A stretch of 64,000 bases of DNA from Vibrio cortegadensis (GCF_024347395.1 NZ_AP025473.1:496001-560000); one strand, 5' to 3'; positions 17,668-27,087 are shown, numbered from the stretch's first letter. Translations and numbers: made by a program. The notes: generated from the sequence alone by a model not told the origin.

Positions 17668-18588
17668 ATGTCGAACTCGTTGGTGTTAGGAATATCCATA
17701 GATAATCAATGGATCCGTACTGTGGTGGTCACAACGTCTTGGCAAGATGAAGTATATCGAACCTCGCAGAAGACGCCTCAAACGTTACCTGAGTTGCTTC
17801 AAGCGGTTGAAGTCTTAGTCAGGAATATTGAGTGGGGCTATGGGCGGCCTAACGCCATCGGGTTAAGTGTGTCCGAAGAGTTCTACCAGAGAGATGGCAA
17901 CAACGTTCTTATATCGGACACTATTGCGAATGATGTAAATCAAAAGACAGGTATTGAATGTAATGTGATTCAATCTGCTTACGCGGCTCTGCTAGTTAAG
18001 CGGCAAATGATGCCGACAACGTCAAATGAAAGCGTGCTCAGTACGGTGATTGATGCTCATTGCAGTATCGTATTCGTTGATGATGAACATGCGGCACGGA
18101 AAAATCGACTTTTCGAATGGGCGCATAGCCGTTTACCGGAATATCACTGGCTTATTGATGGGCTATCTCCCGTTTGTCATTGTGGAAAAGAAGCTTGCTT
18201 AGATCAGTTTCTTACGGTGCAAGGTATTGAAAGGCAGTATCATCAAGTTGTGTTGAAAGATTGTACGCTTGCAGAAATATACCAGCTGGTTGAAGCAAGT
18301 GATCACCATGCAACTCGTATATATCGTGCTTTTGTTGACCAATTGGCACGAGCACTGATTGCTCCTATCCAATCGCTCATGCCTGCAACTTTGCAGTTAT
18401 TTGGGGCGGCCAGCCGCTATCGCTTTTTAGGGGAAGATCTGAAAGTGGCGCTCTCTCGTTATTGCGAGCCTAGTATCATCCCAGAAATCAAACACGATAT
18501 AGATAATACATCTTTGTCTGATGAGTTTGTTTTTGCGCTAGGCGCCACGTTATTGCCTTGCCTAATACGATCTGGAGCATTGAGTTAG
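17668..18588 (+). CDS. ROK-family protein with degenerate catalytic motifs
   Basis: A 306-residue member of the ROK (repressor, ORF, kinase) family. The zinc-binding motif CHCGKEACLDQF is present (Cys170, Cys172, Cys177). The N-terminal phosphate-binding motif, normally near GIDxGGT, is GISIDNQW. The usual ENDANAA block with the catalytic Asp reads VIQSAYAA (Ser103 in place of Asp). No N-terminal winged helix is present, so it is not a typical ROK repressor either. It may be a sugar-sensing or scaffolding protein. Spacing of three bases from the amylase gene shows it belongs to the operon. Confidence 0.75.
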   Translation: MSNSLVLGISIDNQWIRTVVVTTSWQDEVYRTSQKTPQTLPELLQAVEVLVRNIEWGYGRPNAIGLSVSEEFYQRDGNNVLISDTIANDVNQKTGIECNVIQSAYAALLVKRQMMPTTSNESVLSTVIDAHCSIVFVDDEHAARKNRLFEWAHSRLPEYHWLIDGLSPVCHCGKEACLDQFLTVQGIERQYHQVVLKDCTLAEIYQLVEASDHHATRIYRAFVDQLARALIAPIQSLMPATLQLFGAASRYRFLGEDLKVALSRYCEPSIIPEIKHDIDNTSLSDEFVFALGATLLPCLIRSGALS

Positions 18589-18708
18589 AACGTCACCTTA
18601 CCGGTTCTTAATATATTTAAAAAAAATCACATTAATCATTTACGCTCATAGTTTTAGGAGTGGTAGTCTTAGAGAGAAGATGTTTTGAATAGTTTTAGAG
18701 GACAACCC

Positions 18709-19509
18709 GTGTCAGAGCTAGTAACCAAATTAATGGATTTTGGTTTTACCAAAACAGATGCCCTTGTTTATATTAATTTGCTGAAAAACGGCCGAGCAAG
18801 TGGTTATAAAATTGCAAAAGAGATCTCTTTGTCTCGTTCATCTGTGTACTCTTCAATCGATAATCTGTACAAGAATGGCTACATTTTTATGTCGGAAGGG
18901 GAGACCAAAGAGTATGAAGCGAAGTCTCCAGAGTTGATTTTCAGTCAGATCGAAAAGAAGACCGTTGAGAATATCAATGTGCTTAAAACTGAACTGTCGA
19001 AAATGATGCTCCAAGAAGAGAAAGAGTTTGTCTATAACGTGTCTGGATTTGAAAATCTAATCCAGAAGGCGAAAGAGATGATCAATCAAGCGCACCTTGA
19101 GATCTATCTGAATACTGATTTTCATCTCTCATTGTTTGAGAAAGAGTTGTGCGATGCTGTTGAGCGTGGCGTGCGAATCATTGTTTTTTCGTTCAATCGC
19201 ATTCAGGCTCCTCATGAAAAAATCGAGCTATATTCTCGTTCTCAGAATGATGAATTAGAGTACCCTTCACATCGTTTCATGTGTGTCGTGGATATGAAGC
19301 TAGCGATAATGTTCTCTCATCGTGAAGAGACATTGGGTTTATACGCCAATAATCGTTTGATGGTAAAAATGATCGCTGAGCACATTCACAGTGATATCTA
19401 CCTCATGGCTTATGAAGGGCTAGAACCAGAGAAACGAGTGCGTGTGAATACGATTCATGAGCAACAAAACTCAATGGCACTGGCGGATACAGACAAGCCT
19501 AGCGCTTAA
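18709..19509 (+). CDS. TrmB-family transcriptional regulator
   Basis: A 266-residue protein. A winged helix-turn-helix (about residues 8-75: DALVYINLLKNGRASGYKIA, SLSRSSVYSSIDNLYKNGYI) is followed by a coiled segment and a TrmB/PLD-like effector domain (NVSGFENLIQKAKEMINQA, LEIYLNTDF). I chose the GTG at 18709, preceded by AGAGGA, over a TTG at 18685. TrmB proteins in archaea and bacteria are sugar-responsive regulators of maltose/trehalose uptake, so local control of this locus is likely. A gap of about 120 bases from the ROK gene leaves room for its own promoter. Confidence 0.82.
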   Translation: MSELVTKLMDFGFTKTDALVYINLLKNGRASGYKIAKEISLSRSSVYSSIDNLYKNGYIFMSEGETKEYEAKSPELIFSQIEKKTVENINVLKTELSKMMLQEEKEFVYNVSGFENLIQKAKEMINQAHLEIYLNTDFHLSLFEKELCDAVERGVRIIVFSFNRIQAPHEKIELYSRSQNDELEYPSHRFMCVVDMKLAIMFSHREETLGLYANNRLMVKMIAEHIHSDIYLMAYEGLEPEKRVRVNTIHEQQNSMALADTDKPSA

Positions 19510-19530
19510 TCTCATAAGATAAATAGAATA

Positions 19531-19564
19531 AAAAAAGCTGATATTTTCATATCAGCTTTTTTTG
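19531..19564. terminator. Bidirectional terminator
   Basis: AAAAAAGCTGATAT and ATATCAGCTTTTTTT form a perfect stem with a TTTC loop. Poly-T on either strand lets it end both the TrmB gene and the convergent aminotransferase gene. Confidence 0.88.
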
Positions 19565-19585
19565 TGTGCCATTTAAAAGTGAGAT

Positions 19586-20740
19586 TTATACGATGGTTTG
19601 TCTAAGCACCTTCGCCAGTCGCTTGACCGCTTCCACTAACTCTTGCGGGTTGGCATTGGTAAAATTAAGTCTAACGGCAGCCGGTGTGTTTTCTGGTTGT
19701 GGATAGAACACAGGGCTAGGAACGACCGCGACACCATTGGCAAGTAAGGTTTTAGCCAATTCAAACGTGTCGCAATCTGGCAGGGATAACCATACGAACA
19801 TGCCGCCATCGACTGGTTTCAGTACACAATTTGTCGGTAACTGTTGTTGTAATTCAGAGAACAGAACTTCGTAGCGTTGCTTGTACAATGCCTGGATCTT
19901 TGCCATATGCTGTTCAAAGTCAGGGTGTTTGAGCAGTCCTAATAATAGGGCTTGCATCGGAACACTAGAGTGTAAATCGGCCCCCTGTTTTACCTTGATC
20001 AGCGGTTCTAAATAGCTTTTTTTGCCCGTTACCGCGCCAATTCTTAACCCTGGAGAGGCAATCTTAGAAAATGAACGCAACACAATGGAGTGTTGTGGGC
20101 AGAACTCCGACACCATAGGCAGAGCATCGTTGATAAATCTCAACTCTCTGTAAGGGGCATCTTCAATAAAGGCTACGTTATATTGAATGCATAATTCAGC
20201 AACCTGTTTACGGACTTCGAGTGACCAACAAACGCCTGTCGGGTTATGAAAATCAGGCACTGCGTAGAACATCTTAGGTGCTTGTTGGATAAAGCACTGC
20301 TTAAGTTCTTCGATATTCGGCCCAAATTCCGTTTGAGATACGGTCACGATATTGGCTTGAACTAACCCAAAAACTTGCATCGCCCCCAAGTAGCTCGGCG
20401 CTTCCATTACCACGGTATCATTGGGATCAACATACGCACGAGCAATCAAATCTAGCCCCTGCTGAGAGCCTGTACAAATCATTGGCATATGGCTGTCAGG
20501 AAGTTGATATACATCGGTCAGGTGTTCTAATAAGGGGGCATAACCTGCAGTTGATCCATACTGGAACACTTCAGGCATATCGGACAGTTGCTCAAGCGTT
20601 TCTCGCATTAAGTCAATGGGGAACGTTTTCTCATCAGGAAGACCACCTGCAAGAGAGATGACATTTTTGTCAGAAGCGGCGGCGAGTATTTCTCGAATAT
20701 AAGATGACTGTATCTGTTGCAGTGATTGTGCGATTTCCAT
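19586..20740 (-). CDS. PLP-dependent aminotransferase (fold type I, LysN/2-aminoadipate type)
   Basis: A 384-residue cytoplasmic aminotransferase without a DNA-binding domain. Visible features are ISLAGGLPDEKTFP, the cofactor region CTGSQQGLDLIARAYVDPNDTV, PDFHNPTGV, the PLP-lysine motif SFSKIASPGLRIGAV and a C-terminal VRLNFTN. This subgroup (KAT/AadAT, LysN) transaminates aromatic, branched or 2-aminoadipate substrates; the substrate is not decided by sequence. It is divergent from an AraC/GyrI-type regulator. Confidence 0.85.
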   Translation of the reverse strand: MEIAQSLQQIQSSYIREILAAASDKNVISLAGGLPDEKTFPIDLMRETLEQLSDMPEVFQYGSTAGYAPLLEHLTDVYQLPDSHMPMICTGSQQGLDLIARAYVDPNDTVVMEAPSYLGAMQVFGLVQANIVTVSQTEFGPNIEELKQCFIQQAPKMFYAVPDFHNPTGVCWSLEVRKQVAELCIQYNVAFIEDAPYRELRFINDALPMVSEFCPQHSIVLRSFSKIASPGLRIGAVTGKKSYLEPLIKVKQGADLHSSVPMQALLLGLLKHPDFEQHMAKIQALYKQRYEVLFSELQQQLPTNCVLKPVDGGMFVWLSLPDCDTFELAKTLLANGVAVVPSPVFYPQPENTPAAVRLNFTNANPQELVEAVKRLAKVLRQTIV

Positions 20741-20865
20741 GTGCGTTCCTGTCTTTTTGCTTTTATTTATTGTTTTATTCTTCTCTCATTGATACTACAG
20801 AGCATTGCGAGTTTCGGTTTGTCCGTTTATGCTTATAAATATGTCCATTTATGCTATTTGAGATC

Positions 20866-21735
20866 ATGAGCCAACAACATACATCCCGAATTAATGATGT
20901 TCTGTTCTATATTCATCAAGATATAAGCCAAGAACTGGCAGCAAAAGAGCTTGCGGATGTGGCGGCGTACTCTGAGCAGCATTTTCACCGTATTTTTAAA
21001 CAGGTGGTGGGAGAGTCGATCCATCAATACATTCGACGCACTCGAATGGAATATGCCGCCAATCAGTTGATGTTCGACACTAAATCAACGGTTTTAGATA
21101 TTGCGAATAATTGTGGGTTCAACTCTCTTTCTTCTTTTAGTCGAGCATTTAAATCGACATTTCATATGTCACCAGGCGAGTGGCGAAAGCATGATTTACA
21201 AGTGTCAGATAAACCCTATCTGAAAGATGTTGAAGTAGCAGAGGGCTACCGACGAGTGGCAAATAGAGCGTTGCCTCAACCGAAAATCATAGAAGCAGAG
21301 GATCGCCTCGCCGCGTATGTGAGACATGAAGGTTACAACCGCTCGATTCGTAATGCTTGGTTAGTGCTTAAGGCGTGGGCGAGTTCGGAGAATCGAGACT
21401 TTTCGGAGCAATTTGGGCTGCATCACTCAAACCCTGCTTGGGTCGATTTAGATAAGTGTCGCTATGTCGCTTGTATCTCGATTGATAAGCCATTGAAATA
21501 CAGAGGAGTGGTTAATCAAATGGTGATCCCGGGAGGATTGCACGCGGTATTCCGATTACATGGTATATACGGTGAATTGCTTCCGCAGATAAGTACCGTT
21601 TTAGAGCAATGGTTACCCGCTTCTGGGTTTAAATTGAGGTCAACACCTGCATTTGTTCACTATCATAAAAACCATTTTTTGAATGAAAATGAAGAGTTTG
21701 AATTAGATTTCTATTTACCTATCAGCTTCTATTAA
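20866..21735 (+). CDS. AraC-family regulator with GyrI-like effector domain
   Basis: A 289-residue protein. The N-terminal AraC helix-turn-helix pair (about 5-105) contains LADVAAYSEQHFHRIFKQVV and FNSLSSFSRAFKSTFHMSPG. The rest is a GyrI/SOUL-like ligand domain (AYVRHEGYN, RYVACISID, AVFRLHGIY, ELDFYLPI). I prefer the ATG at 20866 (GAG upstream) to one at 20851. Such Rob-like proteins sense small molecules or drugs. It is divergent from the aminotransferase gene and could control it. Confidence 0.82.
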   Translation: MSQQHTSRINDVLFYIHQDISQELAAKELADVAAYSEQHFHRIFKQVVGESIHQYIRRTRMEYAANQLMFDTKSTVLDIANNCGFNSLSSFSRAFKSTFHMSPGEWRKHDLQVSDKPYLKDVEVAEGYRRVANRALPQPKIIEAEDRLAAYVRHEGYNRSIRNAWLVLKAWASSENRDFSEQFGLHHSNPAWVDLDKCRYVACISIDKPLKYRGVVNQMVIPGGLHAVFRLHGIYGELLPQISTVLEQWLPASGFKLRSTPAFVHYHKNHFLNENEEFELDFYLPISFY

Positions 21736-21753
21736 ATGACAATATATCCATAT

Positions 21754-22677
21754 TTACATTGTAAATCTCATGTCTTTCACATAACGATGGCGAAGCGCTT
21801 GTGAGACTTTTGACGTGGGTGGTTTATTTAAATGATCGCAGATCATCCACCCTGATTTGGCGACATCGAGCAAGTTAATATTGGTTTCAATACCTAACCC
21901 TTGGCATAAATAGAGTACATCTTCAGTCGCGACATTGCCGCTGGCTCCAACTGCATATGGGCAGCCCCCTAAACCCGCGACACTGCTATCAATGACGGAA
22001 ACGCCCATGGTTAGAGCTTGATATATATTGGTGAGAGCTTGCCCCCAAGTATCGTGAAAGTGCACTGCTATTTGGTTGAGTGGCACCTGCTTGTGTACGG
22101 CTTCTAACATAGTTGCAATACGCAGTGGCGTTCCTGTTCCTATGGTGTCACCAAGAGATATTTCATAACAGCCTAATTCAAGTAGTTCTCGGGCGACAGT
22201 CGCGACTTGTTGTGGAGGTGTTGTTCCATCGTATGGGCAATCTGCGACACAAGATAAATAGCCTCTTACAGGAATATTGAGTTTTCGAGCTTCATCCACC
22301 AGAGGAAGAAAACGCTGGATGCTTTCAGAAATAGAGCAGTTAATATTGTGTTGGCAAAAAAGCTCGGATGCTGATGTGAAAATGGCGACTTGGTTCGCGC
22401 CAGATTGAATCGCTTGCTCAAAACCTTGTAGGTTCGGGGTGAGTGCAGAATAGGTAACATTGGGCTGGCGAGAAATTTTGTCCATCACTAAGGCTGAATC
22501 TGCCATTTGAGGCACCCATTTCGGAGAGACGAAAGAACCAGATTCAATGTGCCTCAGTCCGGTTAGAGAGAGTTGGTTAATCAGATCGATTTTTGCTTCG
22601 GTACTGACAGAGACTTCATTCTGCAAGCCATCACGAGGGCCCATTTCGGCGATTAACACTGCTGTAGGAAGAGTCAC
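21754..22677 (-). CDS. liuE: Hydroxymethylglutaryl-CoA lyase
   Basis: A 307-residue enzyme that splits HMG-CoA into acetoacetate and acetyl-CoA, the last leucine-specific step. Visible features are the N-terminal EMGPRDGLQNE (active-site Arg-Asp), the IESGSFVSPKWVPQMAD block, HFHDTWGQA with the metal-binding His pair, and the catalytic-Cys motif GLGGCPYA. It is the last gene of the minus-strand liu operon and starts 10 bases after liuC, where liuD would normally lie between the two. Confidence 0.92.
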   Translation of the reverse strand: MTLPTAVLIAEMGPRDGLQNEVSVSTEAKIDLINQLSLTGLRHIESGSFVSPKWVPQMADSALVMDKISRQPNVTYSALTPNLQGFEQAIQSGANQVAIFTSASELFCQHNINCSISESIQRFLPLVDEARKLNIPVRGYLSCVADCPYDGTTPPQQVATVARELLELGCYEISLGDTIGTGTPLRIATMLEAVHKQVPLNQIAVHFHDTWGQALTNIYQALTMGVSVIDSSVAGLGGCPYAVGASGNVATEDVLYLCQGLGIETNINLLDVAKSGWMICDHLNKPPTSKVSQALRHRYVKDMRFTM

Positions 22678-22686
22678 GCTTATCTC

Positions 22687-23511
22687 CTATGACTTTTTCG
22701 GTTGAGCACTCCATGAAGGAGCTCGTTTTTCGAAAAATGCATTTAAACCTTCTTGCCCCTGTTCTGAAACACGAATGTCGGCGATTAACTGACTGGTATG
22801 CTCAATCAAACCTGAATCAATAGGCTGTGTGGCGCAGCGCTGGCAAAGTGCTTTAGCTTGCTGCAATGCGGCAGGGCTATTAGCTAAGAAATATTGGGTA
22901 AATTGTTTGATCTTTTGCTCAGTATTTCGGCGGTTACAGGCAAGTTTATGTACTAATCCAATGTGCTGTGCTGTTTTGGCATTGATGCTTTCAGCGGTCA
23001 GCATATAACGTCTCGCCAAGCGGGTTCCAATTGCACGGCAGAGATAGGGAGCAATGGTTGCTGGAATGAGGCCGAGTTTGACTTCGCTTAAACAGAATTG
23101 AGAATCATCTTGAGCGATGGTAATGTCACAGCAACAAATCAGGCCAAGCGCCCCACCAAAGGCAGAACCTTGTATCACCGCAATCGTTGGGTGAGGAAAA
23201 TTGTCGAGCGTGGCCATAAGATGCGCCAGTTGGGTGGTATCTTGCTTATTTTCATCTGAGGTTTTTTCTGCCATTGATCGCATCCAGTTGAGATCCGCAC
23301 CCGCAGAGAAATGTTTCCCATTGGCTCTAAGCAGTAAAACTCGCACTGAAGGGTGAGTGGCAAGCTCATGCAATTTGGCGAGTAAATGGTCGATCAGCCG
23401 ATCGTCAAACGCATTGTGCTTATCGACACGGTTTAGCGTTAACGTGGCGACTCCACGCGCATCAATATCACACAGTAAATCGCTAAATGGGGGCGGTTGG
23501 TTGCTTGTCAT
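22687..23511 (-). CDS. liuC: Methylglutaconyl-CoA hydratase (enoyl-CoA hydratase family)
   Basis: A 274-residue crotonase-fold enzyme. The oxyanion-hole motifs are FSAGADLNWM and GSAFGGALGLICCCD. In the leucine pathway it hydrates 3-methylglutaconyl-CoA to HMG-CoA. I chose the ATG at 23511 with GAGG eight bases upstream; a GTG at 23520 is less likely. It lies between liuB and the lyase gene in the liu operon. Confidence 0.85.
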   Translation of the reverse strand: MTSNQPPPFSDLLCDIDARGVATLTLNRVDKHNAFDDRLIDHLLAKLHELATHPSVRVLLLRANGKHFSAGADLNWMRSMAEKTSDENKQDTTQLAHLMATLDNFPHPTIAVIQGSAFGGALGLICCCDITIAQDDSQFCLSEVKLGLIPATIAPYLCRAIGTRLARRYMLTAESINAKTAQHIGLVHKLACNRRNTEQKIKQFTQYFLANSPAALQQAKALCQRCATQPIDSGLIEHTSQLIADIRVSEQGQEGLNAFFEKRAPSWSAQPKKS

Positions 23512-23610
23512 CCATAACACCTCTTCTTCATCTTTGAATGTTTCTTGTCGTGATTCTTATGCCATTATTCTTATGTCATCTGGCTACTTTCAATTTTCAG
23601 ATGGGCAGGG

Positions 23611-25224
23611 CTACATCCGGAATATGCCAAACTGACTCTCAACAATCGGTGCACCTAGTGATGCCGCTAAAGCTTGCCCGACGATGTCACGGGTATCTTT
23701 CGGGTCAATAATGCCATCGTCCCACAACCTTGCGCTGGCAAAGTATGGGTGACCTTGAGTCTCATACTGATCGATGATCGGTTGTTTGAATTCCTCCTCT
23801 TGTTCGGCTGACCATTCTTGATTGGTTCGCTGCTTAATATCACGCTGTACTTGTGCCATTACCCCTGCAGCTTGTTCGCCTCCCATAACGGAAATTCGGG
23901 CATTAGGCCACATCCACATCATGGTTGGATCATAGGCTCGGCCACACATTCCATAGTTTCCTGCGCCATAAGAACCGCCAATAATAACGGTAAATTTGGG
24001 CACATCAGCGCACGCTACGGCCATAACAAGCTTAGCGCCATCTTTGGCTATCCCCTCGGCTTCGTATTTTTTCCCTACCATAAATCCAGTAATGTTTTGC
24101 AGAAACAGCAGTGGGATTTTTCGTTTGGCACATAGCTCAATAAAGTGCGCCCCTTTTTGAGCAGATTGGGAAAATAGAACGCCGTTATTGGCGACGATGC
24201 CGATAGGATGACCGTGTAAATGGGCGAATCCGCAGACCAAGGTTTGTCCATATAACGCTTTAAATTCATCAAAGTCAGAATCGTCGACAATACGAGCGAT
24301 CACTTCTCTTACATCAAATAGGTGACGCAAATCTGCATTGACGATGCCATACAGATCCGTAGCGTCGTAACGAGGAGGTTGGATAGGGTTGGAGGTCGCA
24401 ATTGGCCAAGTGTTGGAAGCTTGATTGGTGCTAGATATTGCTTGTCGGGCAAGGTTAAGTGCGTGCTGCTCATCTTGAGCGTAATAATCCGCCACTCCCG
24501 ATTTTTTGCAGTGAACATCCGCGCCTCCCAGCTCTTCAGCGGTCACTATTTCGCCTGTCGCAGCTTGAACAAGAGGTGGGCCAGCTAGGAAAATAGTTCC
24601 CTGTTTTTTGACAATAATCGAGACATCAGCCATGGCAGGAACATAAGCGCCCCCAGCGGTACATAACCCAAGTACCACTGCAATTTGTGGAACTCCTTTG
24701 GCTGACATGCGTGCTTGATTGAAGAAAATACGGCCAAAATGCTCTTTATCGGGAAAGACATCCGCTTGTTGCGGTAAATTTGCCCCACCAGAGTCCACGA
24801 GATAAACACAGGGGAGATGGCAACGCTGAGCAATCTCTTGAGCTCGAAGGTGTTTTTTGACGGTTAATGGGTAATAGGTTCCACCTTTAACGGATGGATC
24901 ATTGGCGATCACCATGCATTTGATTCCGTCAATTTCGCCTATTCCAGCCACCAGACCTGCGCACGGAATCGGCTGTTCATAAACTCGCCATGCCGCAAAT
25001 TGACCGATCTCTAGAAAAGGCGTCTCGGGGTCTAATAAGGTGGCAATGCGCTCTCGTACAGGAAGTTTTCCTTTGTGACGCTGACGTTCTAACGCTGCCT
25101 CACCTCCACCTTGTTTGATGATTTCAAGGTTAGAGTTAAGGTTATCAAGCAGCCGAAGCATCACTCGCTTGTTAGTGAGAAAAAGCGGATCCTTTGGTTT
25201 GGCTTTAGTTTCAATGATGGCCAT
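23611..25224 (-). CDS. liuB: Methylcrotonyl-CoA carboxylase beta (carboxyltransferase) subunit
   Basis: A 537-residue carboxyltransferase with the two crotonase-like halves of the family: VYLVDSGGANLPQQADVFPD and AVVLGLCTAGGAYVPAMAD in the first, LLFLQNITGFMVGKKYEAEG and IGGSYGAGNYGMCGRAYDP in the second. It needs a partner alpha subunit carrying biotin carboxylase and biotin carrier domains; none is encoded in this operon. It lies between liuA and liuC. Confidence 0.93.
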   Translation of the reverse strand: MAIIETKAKPKDPLFLTNKRVMLRLLDNLNSNLEIIKQGGGEAALERQRHKGKLPVRERIATLLDPETPFLEIGQFAAWRVYEQPIPCAGLVAGIGEIDGIKCMVIANDPSVKGGTYYPLTVKKHLRAQEIAQRCHLPCVYLVDSGGANLPQQADVFPDKEHFGRIFFNQARMSAKGVPQIAVVLGLCTAGGAYVPAMADVSIIVKKQGTIFLAGPPLVQAATGEIVTAEELGGADVHCKKSGVADYYAQDEQHALNLARQAISSTNQASNTWPIATSNPIQPPRYDATDLYGIVNADLRHLFDVREVIARIVDDSDFDEFKALYGQTLVCGFAHLHGHPIGIVANNGVLFSQSAQKGAHFIELCAKRKIPLLFLQNITGFMVGKKYEAEGIAKDGAKLVMAVACADVPKFTVIIGGSYGAGNYGMCGRAYDPTMMWMWPNARISVMGGEQAAGVMAQVQRDIKQRTNQEWSAEQEEEFKQPIIDQYETQGHPYFASARLWDDGIIDPKDTRDIVGQALAASLGAPIVESQFGIFRM

Positions 25225-25284
25225 GGATCTTTCCTTTCAATGAGTCATTTATTTGGAGTTAAGTGACGGTTTGTTGAGGGCTTA

Positions 25285-26454
25285 TCAACGGGATTCTTCA
25301 AACAGCTCGCGTCCAATCAACATGCGTCTTATTTCAGAGGTACCAGCGCCAATCTCGTATAGCTTGGCATCTCGCAGTAGCCGCCCGGCAGGAAATTCGT
25401 TGATATACCCATTGCCGCCAAGCAGTTGAATGGCATCTAGCGAGAGCTTTGTGGCAAGTTCAGCAGCGTATAAAATCACGCCTGCGGAATCTTTACGTGT
25501 GGTTTCACCGCGATCACACGCAGAAGCGACCGCATAAATATAAGCGCGAGCTGCATTCATTTGGGTATACATATCTGCCACTTTTGCTTGCACCAACTGG
25601 AACTCTCCAATTGAGCGTCCGAACTGTTTTCGGTCGTGGACATAGGGGATCACTAAATCAAGGCATGCCTGCATTATCCCCAGTGGACCTGCGGCCAGCA
25701 CCACACGCTCGTAATCTAAGCCACTCATTAACACTTCCACACCGTGATTGAGTTGGCCTAAGATATTCTCTTTTGGGACTTGGCAGTTTTCGAAGACTAA
25801 TTCACAGGTGTTTGAGCCTCGCATTCCAAGCTTATCGAGTTTTTGTGCGTGGCTGAACCCGACAAAGTCGCGCTCAATGATAAATGCACTGATGCCATGA
25901 GAGGTTTCATTGGGATCGGTTTTGGCATAAACCACTATGATATCGGCATCGGGGCCATTGGTGATCCACATTTTAGAACCATTGAGAAGATAGTGATTAC
26001 CTATTAACTCCGCTTTTAGTTGCATGCTAACCACGTCAGATCCTGCGTTTGCTTCACTCATCGCGAGTGCGCCAATGTGGCTACCATCAATCAGTTTTGG
26101 CAAATACTTTTCACGTTGCTGTTGCGTCCCATTGCGAAAGATCTGATTGACGCAAAGGTTGGAGTGAGCGCCATAACTTAGCGCAACAGAAGCGGAGGCT
26201 CGGCTGATCTCTTCCATAGTGATGACATGAGCAAGGTATCCCATATTTGCCCCGCCATACTCTTCACCGATCGTCACACCAAGTAACCCCATGTCACCAA
26301 ACAGTGCCCAGAGATGGTTTGGAAATTGGTTGTCTCTATCTATTTCAGCGGCAATCGGCGCGATGTGCTGAGTCGCGAAACCATTTACTTGTTCTCGAAG
26401 CATATCGAGAGTGTCGCCAAGGCCAAAGTTAAGTGAGCGGTAGTCGCTATTCAT
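25285..26454 (-). CDS. liuA: Isovaleryl-CoA dehydrogenase
   Basis: A 389-residue FAD acyl-CoA dehydrogenase. The ATG at 26454 has a perfect AGGAG and gives the usual family length; an upstream ATG at 26484 would add ten unusual residues. Visible features are AMSEANAGSDV, KMWITNGPDADI, DYERVVLAAGP (catalytic Glu region of the IVD subgroup) and QLLGGNGYINEFPAGRLLRDAK. It starts leucine oxidation by making 3-methylcrotonyl-CoA, and passes electrons to ETF. It is the first enzyme gene after liuR. Confidence 0.93.
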   Translation of the reverse strand: MNSDYRSLNFGLGDTLDMLREQVNGFATQHIAPIAAEIDRDNQFPNHLWALFGDMGLLGVTIGEEYGGANMGYLAHVITMEEISRASASVALSYGAHSNLCVNQIFRNGTQQQREKYLPKLIDGSHIGALAMSEANAGSDVVSMQLKAELIGNHYLLNGSKMWITNGPDADIIVVYAKTDPNETSHGISAFIIERDFVGFSHAQKLDKLGMRGSNTCELVFENCQVPKENILGQLNHGVEVLMSGLDYERVVLAAGPLGIMQACLDLVIPYVHDRKQFGRSIGEFQLVQAKVADMYTQMNAARAYIYAVASACDRGETTRKDSAGVILYAAELATKLSLDAIQLLGGNGYINEFPAGRLLRDAKLYEIGAGTSEIRRMLIGRELFEESR

Positions 26455-26531
26455 ACTATCTCCTAAACTCTCGATTATCTCCAAACTTCAGAGCCTCTCC
26501 AGAATGTTATTGACCAATGAAAGCACGCTGA

Positions 26532-26936
26532 TTATGTTGCTGAATCATGGTCTGCATGGTCTTGTCGGCTTGGGGCATTGAGTGCTTGTTGACAGCGTGC
26601 TCGTGCGGTATCGAGTTCATGCATCACGACATTGATATCGTCCAGTTGACGTTGTAACGCCTGTTGTTTCTCGTCAATAAGGAGCAACATTTTGTTTAAC
26701 TGAGTGTCACTCTGATTGGTATCGTAGAGCTCAAAGAGTTCTCTGATTTCTGCTAACGATAATCCCAAACGTTTCCCACGAAGTATCAACTTCATGCGGA
26801 CTCTATCGCGATGCCGGTAGATTCGAATACCACTTTGGCGAATGGGGTGAATTAGGCCCATGTCTTCATAAAATCGGATGCTTCGAGTCGTGATATTAAA
26901 CTCATTCGCCAGTTCGCTAATTTTGAAACTTTCCAT
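26532..26936 (-). CDS. liuR: MerR-family regulator of branched-chain catabolism
   Basis: A 134-residue MerR protein. The winged helix-turn-helix is at the N-terminus (FKISELANEFNITTRSIRFY, EDMGLIHPIR), followed by LSLAEIRELFELY and a dimerisation helix (LLIDEKQQALQRQLDDI). The family member LiuR represses leucine and isoleucine catabolic genes in gammaproteobacteria. A matching inverted repeat lies 105-151 bases upstream. The gene is at the head of the liu operon, so autoregulation is likely. Confidence 0.88.
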   Translation of the reverse strand: MESFKISELANEFNITTRSIRFYEDMGLIHPIRQSGIRIYRHRDRVRMKLILRGKRLGLSLAEIRELFELYDTNQSDTQLNKMLLLIDEKQQALQRQLDDINVVMHELDTARARCQQALNAPSRQDHADHDSAT

Positions 26937-27040
26937 TTAATGGTCGCCTCCAACTACGTCATGCCGAGAAAAACCGTTAACTGACCTTCGATTGCCCCCT
27001 AAAAGGTGGGTGCTCCCCTAAGTGTGTTGAAATTTTGTTT

Positions 27041-27087
27041 CTTGACGTTTACGTAAATGTTAGTGCTATGCTTACGTAAACGTCAAG
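27041..27087. promoter_or_regulatory. LiuR-type operator in the divergent promoter
   Basis: CTTGACGTTTACGTAA (27041-27056) and TTACGTAAACGTCAAG (27072-27087) are a perfect 16-bp inverted repeat with 15 bases between. Each arm contains a TTTACGTAAA-like core as reported for LiuR. TTGACG at 27042 can also serve as a -35 element for the plus-strand operon, with TATGCT 19 bases later, the long spacing used by MerR-type promoters. Confidence 0.75.
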
